NCBI RefSeq assembly: GCF_002078875.1
Contig: NC_034438.1
Location: forward strand, 20,367,700-20,431,699
Source of the DNA: Numida meleagris
Taxonomy: Eukaryota; Chordata; Aves; Galliformes; Numididae
Length of the DNA: 64,000 nt
Direction: 5' to 3'
How positions within the stretch are numbered: the stretch's first letter is position 1; each line of letters starts with the position of its first letter. Shown piece after piece: positions 11,751-22,715 of the stretch. A program made the translations under genes and the position numbers. Below the pieces are notes generated by a model. It was not told where the DNA came from. It made no database searches and saw nothing but the letters and a program-made list of their open reading frames with translations.

Positions 11751-14700
11751 CGCAGCAGGTGCGAGGTGAGAGGGTATAGACAGCAGTGTTGCATGGTGTC
11801 CCTGGAGGGTTTGCTTTAGAATCCAGTGCCGGGCAAGGCTCCTACTCAGTCGCTCAGTAGCGATGAAAGTCCCATTCGTGATGATTCATGCCATCGCCCA
11901 GCGTCCTGCTGCGGTCGTCTGTCGTCGGGGGCTCCGTGCCGGTGCGCGGCTCCGCGTGTCCATCCACACAGAAACATGACACTGCCCAGCCTCCCTCACC
12001 GGGGCGGCCGAGGCGGAAATTACAGTGTAACACTCCATTGAAATCGCTATCCTGTGAAGAAAAAACAACAACAACAAATTGCATTGCAGTTCTTTCTGAT
12101 AGGAAAGGGAAATACTGAGACTGAAAGTGAAATGAGAAAAATATCTTTGGGAACGATCTTGAATTAAAAAAAATCAGATTGGCACTTGTAAACAAATCTG
12201 TTAATAACTAGTATATAAACGAAACAATCATACACATGTGGGAAACATTTGTCATTTAAAGAAAAAAAAACCAAAGCTATTGGGATTGACAGACTTTCCT
12301 TTACGTGTTCACTAAGGGTAAAAGAAAGTCCTTGGACTTATATGGCAGGCTTTCCACAGTCCCGAGGCTCGGTATTTCTAACGGTGTGAGAACATCTCTC
12401 TAGTCTGTAATTGTGCCATGCAAGCTCAGAAAACTCAGTAAGCCAAGTAATTGCTTAACAGTAAGATTTTGCCAGATTCGAACTTAATCAAACTTAAGAT
12501 GAGTATCACTGAGCCTGGCTCGCATGCACTCAGGTTTCCTCATCTTCTCTCAGTCAGCACTTAAAAATAAGGCTGAGTTCGTAACTTCACAAAATTTGGA
12601 TGGATTTCGGCCACTTCCTCTTTCTGAAGGGACAAGGCTCCATTTCTCTGCTCTGAAGTGGCAATCTTTAAATAATCAAGGCACAGAGGTACAGGGTAAG
12701 ACTGGATAAGCAGAGCAGATCAGCCCCTGCCGTTCTGTTGCATTAGCTGACCGTACCAACAGTATTTTCTTATTAAGTGAAGACTTAACACTTTCGAGAC
12801 ACAGATAAGACTATGTTCCCCGGTAAACTGAAACATAAGTAAGCTTTGCTCCTTCACAACCAAAATCTATTTCATTCTAAATGTCTCCTCAGATGAACAG
12901 CACACTCGCCTGGATGTTTAAAGACTCTTTCCCCTCAGCAAAATGAAAGTTTAGACTTCTAGCTGTTCAGAGCCAGCCTGATAAAAAGAAGAAAACGCAT
13001 TTCTGGGAGGCAGGAAAACTACGAGGAGATTGTATCAGCTTTCTTGCATGGTGGTGGGCAAGTCATTAGCCTAATTAGATTGGCCTGAATTTGCTTTTCG
13101 GAGCCACGGGGGATGCTGGTTTTAGAAATCCACGAAGGGTTCTCGGGGAAACTGTTTTTAGAGATGTTTTGCACAGGCACGGCCGAGGGAAGTAAATCTC
13201 AGACGCTTTACGCCGATAACTTCTAATGGGGAAAAGTTGATACGGTCCTTTTCCAATTGAAATCTTTTAAATCGGCTTTAGTTTTCGGATTTATTTTTTG
13301 TACAGAGACTGAAAGTCATTACACCCTGAATTAAATGGCGAGGCAATTTAGGCAGCCATGGAGGATGGGCAGGGAGTAGGAGGTGGGAGATTCACATGAA
13401 GGGAAAGCTCACTTTTGTGATGTGATAGCGCCTTAATCCCACTAAGCATTTAAACAGCAAAATGCTGTTTAAATTTCAAACAACTTAATGAGGTGCTAAT
13501 GTGTTTAGACAACCTGTGTGAAGTGCCTAGGGAAATTCTTTAAGGAAAGCCATAACCGCAGAAAATCCATGCCAACTTGAGAGCAAATGAAACCGTAATA
13601 CTGCGCAGCCTTGAAAAGTCCAATTGAAATATTAATGTTACTCATTTATGACAGCTGCAGAAAACGAGGTTCTTCGGTAAATAAAAATAGAAAAAAAATG
13701 TTAACAACACTGGTAGAAGCTGCTTTGCTGAGCAATTTCGTTTTACACCTTTCAGAAAAAGAGAGAGCTACTTACTCTTGGTGCTTTCTGATTTTGACTG
13801 CATTATCTGCTTTCCAATGAGAAACTAAAATGCTGCAATTTGATCATACTGTGTTGTTCATGTGATTACTTACAATACTTCAGTTTGAAAAGTATTTTGG
13901 CTTTGTCTGTTTACCATTCACTAGGATAAGATACAGCTCTTGTGTTTTACCAGCAGATATACTTAAGTAATGATTGTAAAATGAATGGGCTTTACTAGGG
14001 AGCTAAGAAGATTAATATTCACTAGAAGGGATCCAGTATGTGCAGTTTTCTATGGGAGAAGTTCCAAACAGGTGGAAGAGAAGATGTGCCAGGAGACAAC
14101 CTACCGACTACAGACTTGAATTCTCTCATTAAGCTTCTTGGAAATACAGCTGACAGGAATTAGCACTACTTCTCCTTGTTCAAAACCTTCCAAAGAACAG
14201 CTAAAATACAGAAAAGCCAACAGGAATTTCATGTCTCGAGTGACAGTGTAATTGAAACATGTCCCCTCCACAAAAGCATAGGCATTTCACTGTGAGAGAT
14301 TCACTTCAAGAGATAGCTGCTTAATGTTTCCCACCCTTCATAGACCTCAAAATTTATCACAATACTTCTGCAAAATTAAGCTTTGCCCTGTAAAAAGCCA
14401 AAAGCTACAAGAAGGGCACAGAAAAGTTGAAGGCCATTTCTAGTATTGCAGTCACACAGCTCTCAGCTAAACTTGTCTGAAACAAAACAAGCCTGAATTT
14501 TGCAGTCTGCTTACTCCTGACTTTGTGGGCAAGATGAACCAGCCAGGAACCCAAGCAACGTTCAGTACCAGCAGCAGAACCATTCCTTGTTTCCTCTTTC
14601 TATCTACAGGGGAAAAGAAATCCTTTTTGAATCCTACAATTAGTCTGTGCAGAAGCGACAGACTACAAATTCAGTGCAGCATCAGAAATAAAGGAGTACT

Positions 14701-14996
14701 AAACTTCTGACTTCTGGATCACTTTTGTGCTATGTCTGTATATTTTCCCTAAATTTATCAGGTTCCATCTTTAAACAGTTATTAGTTTTCTTCTCCTATT
14801 TTCACATGGCTATACAAAAACTTGTCTACTAGCTAGAAGTCTTTTCATTGATAATATAACTCCTAGTGGCTCTACACCGCTCTCCTCCTCTAATTTACAC
14901 AGTTGTTTCTACAACTTTGGTCTATGTTTTGAATCACAACTGGCACTAAACAGATGCAAAGCTGAGTTAAGCCACTTGGCTGATTCTAAATCACCT
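11751..14996. other. Repeat-free HTR1A upstream region
   Basis: About 3.2 kb with no gene, no recognisable transposon and moderate base composition. Parts, especially about 12950-13560, are rich in TAAT and TTAAT cores and look non-random, as conserved enhancers often do. This cannot be confirmed without cross-species alignment. Short ORFs here have no family features. Confidence 0.4.
13448..13474. repeat. Perfect 12-bp inverted repeat, 3-bp spacer
   Basis: The arm ATTTAAACAGCA at 13448-13459 is mirrored exactly by TGCTGTTTAAAT at 13463-13474 around AAA. It sits in the repeat-free region about 2.65 kb upstream of the HTR1A start. It may be a dimeric protein-binding site or a chance dyad. Confidence 0.75.
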
Positions 14997-15180
14997 TTAG
15001 GAAGAAATTCTTAACTCAGAGGGCAGAGAGACACTGGCACAGGCTGCCCAGAGAAGCTGTGGGTGCCCCATTCCTGGAGGTGTTCAAGGCCAGGTCGGAT
15101 GGGCCTTTGGGCAGCCTGAAATGGTGGAAAGTGCCCCTGCCCATGCCCATGAGTGGTTGGGATTGGATGATCTTTAGTGT
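14997..15180 (+). repeat. CR1 LINE, 3' fragment
   Basis: Begins TTAGGAAGAAATTCTTAACTCAG and runs through the usual CR1 3' series (CACTGGCACAGGCTGCCCAGAG, CTGGAGGTGTTCAAGGCCAGG), ending in a decayed GATGATCTTTAG near 15175. 5'-truncated and non-coding. Confidence 0.88.
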
Positions 15181-15475
15181 CCCCATTCTCCCACATAATT
15201 AGCAATAGGATTAGAGGGAAAGGCCTCAAGTTGTGGCAGGGGAGGTTCAGGTTGGATATTAGGAAAAATGACTTCTTAGAAGGGGTGGTCAGGCACTGGA
15301 ACGAGTTGCCCAGGGAGGTGGTGGAGTCACTGTCCCTGGAGGTGTTCAAGAAACATTTAGAGGTTGTACTGGGGGACATGGTTTAGTGGGTGATATTGGT
15401 GGTAGGTGGACAGTTGGACTGGATGATCTTGGAGGTCTTTTCCAACCTTGGTGATTTTATGATTCTACGATTCTA
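15181..15475 (+). repeat. CR1 LINE, 3' fragment of a second subfamily
   Basis: Joined directly to the previous fragment but of another subfamily: GGTGGTGGAGTCACTGTCC, then GGACATGGTTTAGTGG, GGACTGGATGATCTTGGAGG and the tail GATTTTATGATTCTACGATTC. The same subfamily as 396-585. Two tails in the same direction mean two insertions, not one element. Confidence 0.88.
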
Positions 15476-15777
15476 AGTGTCCTACTAACTAGATTTCAGG
15501 TTCAGTTAAGTAGTTAGAACTTCTGTGAAACAAAGGAACTTCTAGGATCCCCCCAAACAATGACTGGTAGAAGTTAGCTCACAAAGAACCCAATCTCTTC
15601 ATCCTCTCAGTAGCAAATGCTAAATAGTGTTACTTATCCTGTTCTCACCAAAGTAGTTCAGACACCTAACACTACCAGCAGAGCTAGAAACATCAGGAAG
15701 TTGCTGTTTTCTAATGGTTTAAAAAATCATGAGTTTTTCAGTTTACCACTTTTTCTTCCTTATGTACACATGGGGTC
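15476..15777. other. Unassigned spacer
   Basis: About 300 bases of AT-rich DNA between CR1 copies of opposite direction. No gene or repeat recognised. Confidence 0.5.
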
Positions 15778-16085
15778 ATATCATAGAATCATATCATAGA
15801 ATGGCTTGGGTTGGAAGCAACATCAAGGATCATCAAGTTCCAAACCCCATGCCATAGGCAGGGTTACCAGCCACTAGATCAACTACTAGATCAGATTGTC
15901 CAGGGCCCCATCTAACCTGGCCTTAAACATCTCCAGGGATGGGGCATCCACAGCCTCTCTGGGCAGTCTGTTCCAGCATGTCACCACTCTCTTGATAAAA
16001 AACTTTCCCAACATTTTATATAAATCTCCCTTCCCTTAGTTTAAAACCATTCCCCCTTGTCCTATCACTATCTACCCTTGTAAAA
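15778..16085 (-). repeat. CR1 LINE, 3' fragment
   Basis: The minus-strand element starts at the left with the duplicated tail ATCATAGAATCATATCATAG, followed by GGCTTGGGTTGGAAG, GGGGCATCCACAGCCTCTC and CATTCCCCCTTGTCCTATC. This is the reverse complement of the CR1 3' end. It is truncated near 16085. Confidence 0.9.
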
Positions 16086-16567
16086 ATTCAGTTTGGTGTA
16101 ATCTGCTGGTCTGAGCTCCAGAGACCACAAAATGTGTAGACCATGAATCCAGCTGGAGCTTAGGCATGAGACTGACATTGCCAGGAAATAATCAGTTCTG
16201 TGTACTAATTGGAACAAGTCATTAGTAAACTTAAGTTGACTTGGGAAGGTACCAGAGGAAAACAGGCCATTGGTAAAATCTAGGATGTGGATGAGTAGCT
16301 GTTCATGCCCACTGCAGGCCTCTGTCCTCACCTCACTTTCAGTCCATTCACCAGATGATCCTTAAAGGATGAAGGCAAAGGAAAACTCACAATAAAAGTA
16401 AACAGATACTTTGGCTTACCATTGCACTTGGAAACACAATAACACATTATATAACTTAAGACAAGAGTTTACTATCAAATTAAGTTGAATAGTCAATGCC
16501 TACTACAACCTTTTGGCTTGCCTGTGCTACATTTAGTATATAGAAGTTGTCTTGGGCTGTATATACA
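16086..16567. other. Unassigned spacer
   Basis: Unique-looking DNA between the CR1 fragment and the mariner. No gene seen. Confidence 0.5.
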
Positions 16568-17107
16568 TAGGTTGCTCCGAAAGTAATGCCTCTTATTTGT
16601 ATCCATAGAAACTGCAACAAATAAAAACAGCACAATAACAGAATAACACTTTTTGATTTAGCAAATTCTCAGCTACAAAACATTGTTTTTCAACATAGTC
16701 ATCACCATGAGCTATGCATTTTCACCAGAGATGAACAGGAGCCTGCATTCTCTACTCATAATAATCTGTGCCAGCAGAGGTGACCCGAAGTCATCCCTGC
16801 TGAAATGCACCACCCACCACCTCACTGTGCCCATATTCACTCTTTGGTCTCTATAAACATTCAGCAAGGACTGATGAATATCAATGGGTGCAATTTTTTT
16901 TCCGCATAAAGGCACAGCTTTGCTCCATATGCACTTCCATGTCAGATGCCATTCTGTCAGAGTGCACTGCTGCCATCTGTCACACAGCAACAAAATGTTA
17001 CAGGATATTGGTGGGAAGGTTCAACTTCTACTACCATACCAGCATCCACCCCTGAAGTTATGGGCCAATGTAATAAATGGGAAGCATTTCTTTGAGAACA
17101 GCCCTTG
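16568..17107 (-). mobile_element. Non-autonomous mariner (Galluhop-like), internally deleted
   Basis: The left end TAGGTTGCTCCGAAAGTAATG and right end (GAAGCATTTCTTTGAGAACAGCCC) form imperfect terminal inverted repeats, about 17 of 23 positions matching, next to a TA at 16568-16569. On the minus strand the interior encodes a piece of a mariner transposase N-terminal helix-turn-helix (IHQSLLNVY, then TVRWWV). Soon after comes sequence resembling the transposase C-terminus. The catalytic middle with its DDD triad is missing, so about 540 bp remain of an expected 1.2-1.3 kb. The element cannot move itself and could only be mobilised in trans. The right terminal TA is lost. Confidence 0.87.
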
Positions 17108-17611
17108 CAAAATATACAATATCATGAATAAATAAGTAACAAAACATTTTAATTTAAAATATTTTAATTAAAACATTAAAAGAAAAAGGAAAAAGGAAAA
17201 AAAAACATAAAACTAGTTGGATATTTGACCTTCTTTTTGTGAAAGTAACACACCAGTCTGGTTTGATTGCAGTTGCAATTTTTAGTGAGGTCTCAAGGTG
17301 TTCATCAGAGATTTTTGATGAAATTTTACTCTTCCTGTACTTCTCTACTTCATCCTTGACGATAATTGTTCAAAATGTGTGTACTGCCAAAAAGTGATGA
17401 CAAGAATAAGGTGTGTTTGTGAAGCAAAAGATATTTTTCTTTGCTAAGATAGGGATTATGAAAGTCTGGTTAAGAGATGTGATCATATTTTTTAGTTGAA
17501 TATCTGACTGCAACTCTATACATTCCATTTGAATATTTGCAGGTCATTTATTTATATCAACTGAAAAAAAGTCTCACAAACATAAACAGATGATTTTTTT
17601 TTTTTTTGCAG
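17108..17611. other. Unassigned AT-rich spacer
   Basis: AT-rich DNA with A runs at about 17180-17210 and a T run at about 17594-17606. No gene recognised. Confidence 0.5.
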
Positions 17612-18115
17612 TCTTGAAACTCCAAGCTGTGGCATGCGGTCAACATGCCCAAGGGACAGGAAGCCATCCAGAGAGACCTAGACAGGCTCAAGCAGTGGGC
17701 CCAGGAGAACCTCATGATGTTCAAGAAAGCCAAGTGCAAGGTCTTGCACCTGAGTTGAGGCAACCCTCACTACCTATGCAACCTGGGGGATGGAAACCCT
17801 GAAAAGGGCTGGGAGGTATGGGTGGATGGCAAGCTGGACATGAGCTAGCAATGTGCCCTCGCAGCCCAGAAGGCCAACCAGATCCTGGGCTGCATCAAAA
17901 GAAGCGTGGGCGGCAGGGTGAGGAGCTGATCCTGCCCCTCTGCTCTGCACTGGTGAGGCCTCACCTGGAGTACTGCATCCAGATGTGGAGTCCTCAGTAA
18001 AGGAGAGATATGGACCTGTTGGAGCGCATCCAGAGGAAGGCCACAAAAATGCTCCAAGAGATGGAACACCTCTTCTGTGAGGACAGGCTGAGAGATGGCA
18101 TTGCCATCATGGGGA
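17612..18115 (+). repeat. CR1 LINE, ORF2 C-terminal remnant
   Basis: It matches the end of the CR1 reverse-transcriptase ORF. Blocks include CATCCAGAGAGACCTAGACAGG, GCCAAGTGCAAGGTC, CTGGGCTGCATCAAAAGAAGCG, CACCTGGAGTACTGC and GTGAGGACAGGCTGAGAGA. Several frame breaks leave it non-coding. It lacks the CR1 3' UTR and tail, so both ends are truncated, which is unusual for a simple CR1 insertion. Confidence 0.9.
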
Positions 18116-21100
18116 TTAATTTATTTGTATTTGATTATTACAAGACGATGAAAGAGCTGAGGAAGATGACATTTACGATTCTTTGTGTCAGTGTTATGAT
18201 TCAAGTTAATAATCTATCCGGATTTAAACCATAAAATGGCACCACAGGAAAAAACCTACCCCTGCCATTCCTTACACAGCTCAACTCCTGGATGTTAATT
18301 TAGGTTTTGTATTTCAAAATGTGACTACATTCTTCCTCTGTGGGAACTCCTGTATGACCATTCACTAAGTGATATGTAATTGTACGATGTTCAAAAAACC
18401 TTACTTGAGGAGAAAGATCTGTTCTTTATTTCTGTCACCAGAAATTCTGCCATTTAAGACTTGTGAGGCCGGAACACTCTGCCTGGCTTTTCACAATGAT
18501 GAAGCACAATTTTTTTCTTTTAATCTACAGAAAGACAAGTTTATTGGATTGAAACTACTGAAGTGGCTTTGTTAGGGTAGCTCATAGCGCGATTTAGCCT
18601 CATCCCTTTTATTCTGGTCTGCATAGGCTAAATGCAAATTGCAGGTGGGAGAAGCTCCACTCATTGGGATGCATGATCCATCAGTGGTCAGTAATAGCTA
18701 TTTCAGAGGAAGACATAAAGCCCCCCTGTGAAATTACACTCAAAACTACTATTGGAGAAATTACTGAAGTATTTCCTATCTCCACCAGTTCATGATTAAC
18801 ATATGCTTAAAAACAAGATTTGTATCTCTTTACATAATTATTTACCCTAATGTAATTAAGGTCATAAAAATATCTGGTTTAAAAAGAAAACATGTTTTGC
18901 TCTTTATTCCACATCTGGCAACAAGTTAAATAGTTTGATTCTGTGTTGTGTAAAGGATTATAAATGGGCTTTTACATTTTATTAGCCAGTATTCTATTTG
19001 TGTATTAAGTAAAGCCTGAAATACCTTTTGCATCCCTATGTTACTTACATCTTCTACCACCTTCTACCAAGTTCTTGCCCAAACAGAGTTACTGCAGTGT
19101 CTTCATATCGCAGAGAAGCCTTTCTAGCCCTCAAGCCCAGTATCAAAACCAGACTGTGTTGTAACTCTTGGAAACACTGTTTCAGAAAAAGAGACCCAGT
19201 CAGGATATTTTCTTTTCCTGAGAAGATTCGCTTCAAAAATGTGAAATTATAAATGAGAAAATAATTTCCTTATTGCTTCTAGACTTGATAGTTCAAAGAG
19301 CATTATCAGTAACTAGTTCCATCCTTGACTTACCCTACTCAGTACTTATGCAGTTTGGAGAAAACTCCTACTGCTGTACACTACTTGGTTTGAATTGACA
19401 TCCTTCTTTCTGATGTCTAGATAGAGAAATAGATTTCAAGCCTTTTCAGTAAGTAATAGCATTGGTCGTATTATTATTAATTGTGAGTGCAGTTAGAAAT
19501 GAATAACCAGTATTTAAATTAAAAAGTTTAAGGAAAGTTCCTGCATTAAGAACAGTGGAAATTGGTTAGAATTAACATTATTATTAAAAGACGTTGGATT
19601 GGTTTCCTAACTGCTTTAAATCAGGATAGTTAAATAAATGGCCACAAATTATAAAAAAAGCTGAGAACACAGTAAGATTCAAAAAAGTCTATGACAGTTA
19701 AAATAGAAAATCCTTTGTCACACGAGCACAGATAAAAAATTAACACTGGTTTCTATTGCACTTGGTGACAGTGTGTAGGTCATAAATGTCAGCCACTCTA
19801 AATAATATTCCAGTATTCTCTGTTTCTAAAGTAAAAGAAGGTTAAAGAAGGTGGACTGAGAAATTTGCTGTTGAAAGGAACTTGTTTCTTAGTTTCTCTG
19901 TACTATTGTAATAATTCCCCATTTTTCATCTTATAAAGCATATTCTATCTTTCTTAACAAGGTGCAGATGAGGATGATATCACCAGACGCAAGAAACTGG
20001 ATGCAGATGTATCATTCATTTTAAGTACAGGCAGTATAGATCCGACCCACTGCATGGCAGCTGTAGCCCTGCACTCATCAGTCTTCACTTCTGGAATCAC
20101 CACTGTTAGGGCTACTGTCCCAGCTTTGGGTATCCCAAGTTTTCCCACAATGCTTATCCACAACATTCTAATCAGCTATTAACAAACATTCTCTCTGAAA
20201 TAGTTTTCACCTGCACAGCGGTTAGGTTTGCCTGCTCTACTGGGGAATCAATGTAATAAAGACCACTTTAAGAGAAGTTCTGGTATTGTATACATATAAC
20301 TTTTCTAACTCCTTTTTCCATTTTTCATTTTTCGTTTGTCTTCCCTTGAGGGTTGCTGCAGATGGATCAGTTTTCCTCTTCTCTGGTTATATAAAGCTGC
20401 TGGTTTCCTTCATACCTGAACTGTATGCCCCAGTTTTCCATAGAATAGTGTCCTCAGAATGAAGGCAGTTAGGCAAGTTAAAGCAGTTTTTGCCTCAAGG
20501 AAAATCCCCACAGATTTTAATGGAAGTTTTGCAATCATGAGGGCATAGGTTAACCAAATATATATGGACAGCATCACAATACCATTTTTTCTCATTTAAT
20601 CATTTAAAACTCAGGGGAAAACAAGGACTAAAATATGGCCATTTTCAGAATGAAGTTTTTTTTGCATTTAAATTTTCATTGTCCCCAGTGAGATCCGGGT
20701 TTCTTTCAAAATTTTCTTTTCACGTTTTCCATTTGATGTAACAGATTCTCTTTATTTTCCTACAGCATTAGCATTCACAATCCAAAATACTTAACAGAAA
20801 CTAATATCAATGACTAACATTAAAAGAAAATAACTCATTTTATTAAATCTAAAAGAAAATGGTACTTAAAATGGTAAAAGCCAGTAGTCACCAAAGAATA
20901 ATGCTTCTATTAATATATTGTTGGTACTAGCTGGTTTTCCAAATTAAAGAAGATAGCAAGGGAAAGTACAGAGTCAATATTTGTCTCTCTGTATCTCTCT
21001 TGATTGAAACTGTATTTCTCTCTTGATTAAAGACCTAGATATGGTTTGTTTGGTTTTGTTTTTGTTGTTTCAAAAAATTAAAATTATTCTACTTTCTGTG

Positions 21101-22339
21101 AATATCCATTAGTCCTTAGGGAGAATGATTCAGTGGTGTGACTCATAAAGTCAGGGAGTGGTTTCAAATTAAATGAGACCATTTACTTGTTTATACAAAG
21201 TGGAAATGCTCCTTCAAATTGTTGAGTATCTCCACCAAGAGATGAGAAGTGTCTTACTTCAGTATAGCCAATAGCCTAACAACTAGCATTCCCACTGGGC
21301 ATGGAGAACACCTAAGTTCAAGTCTGTCCTGTAAACCTGAGCTAGGAGGATGTGAGTTCTCATGCCCAAGACCACAGGGATCAATTCTGGCGATCCCACT
21401 GTCAATTACAATAAATCAGTTTCAAGCCTTTTTGAAGAAGAAGTCATTTCATTTAAATATTACTGACCTTTCCACAGATATTAGCCCTAAATTTGCACAG
21501 CTATCTTGGAACAAAATTATTTTTGCTGTCAACAATTTTTTTCTCCAAAGTCACATTCTTTAGACTTTGTTTCCAGATGAATTTGCTGAAGAGAGAAGTT
21601 ATATTGTCACAGAATCCAGTTGCCTTAAATTCTCACTCTAACAATTCTCACTTCTAACCTAAATGCAAAATTAGTAGCAGAGATGTAATGTTTTTCAAGT
21701 TGAAAAAAAATCAGTAGTTATGGTAGATAAATGCTATCCAAGCTAGTAATGGTTAATGACTGTCTTCTTGATAGACACCAATCTCAGAAATCTTCATGGC
21801 AGTTAATCTGAATAGTAAACAGCTTAACTTTTTTCAAGACCAGACTGCTAGTTAGCTGTAATGAGACTGGAGGACATTTTTCATGCTCTGAGTTAATCTG
21901 TCAGTGGCATTTTTGCATTAAGAAGGAGTTTTCCTTAAAAGCTAGAATAATACAGGCTAGATATTTCTTTCCTTACAGCCTCAGATCTCATTGTGTATTT
22001 GTACACAATGACCAAGTAGCAGCTTGGTTGCAATGGCCAAGGATAAACACTTGTCTTCTCATTCAGGATTTTAGACTAGCAAGCCATGCATTTTGTGAGA
22101 GACCAGAAGCTTTGGATAACTGCAGATAGGATCCCCTTTCACAACAGCTAAAATTCCTTAAATGCAGGTATGTAATTGTAGTTCTTTATCTATACACTGG
22201 ATGCTAACTGTACCTGGATATGATTTGTTTATTTGTCTATGTCAAATATACATATATTTATACTTTATGAGCTGCAGCTCATGCTTTATCACATAAATTC
22301 TCAATTTCCAAGACGAATTTTACAGCAACGCATGCAGCA
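18116..22339. other. Unique AT-rich intergenic DNA
   Basis: About 4.2 kb with no recognisable gene or transposon. Open frames are short (at most about 100 codons at 21249-21563) and featureless. Confidence 0.5.
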
Positions 22340-22715
22340 CAAAAAACGGCTCTGGGGAGACCTCATTGCAGCCTTCCAGTTCTTAAAAGGAGCTTATAAG
22401 CAGGAGGGAGACCAATTTTGTACACACGCAGATAGGGATTGGACAAGGGGAAAAGGTTTTGACTGAAAGAGGGGAAAATTCAGTTAGATGTTGGGAAGAA
22501 AGTCTTTACTCAGAGGGCAGTGAGGCCCCGGCACAAGATGTGCAGAGAAGCTGTGGATGCTCCATCCCTGGATGCACTCAAGGCCAGGCTGGATGGGGCC
22601 CTATGCAGCCTGATCTAGTGGTTGTCAGCCCCTCCTACGGCAGGAGGATGGAATTAGATGAGCTCTGAGGTCTCTTCCAACCTAAGCTGCTCTGTGATTC
22701 TATGATTCCACGAAT
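22340..22715 (+). repeat. CR1 LINE, 3' fragment with tail
   Basis: Runs from GGCTCTGGGGAGACCTCATTG and GCCTTCCAGTTCTTAAAAGG through the 3' UTR (GCAGAGAAGCTGTGGATGC, AAGGCCAGGCTGGATGGGG) to GATTCTATGATTCCACGA. Non-coding. Confidence 0.9.

Noticed and set aside
12212..12219. TATATAAA on the plus strand upstream of HTR1A
   Set aside because: Wrong strand for HTR1A and no open frame or exon follows; AT-rich chance match.
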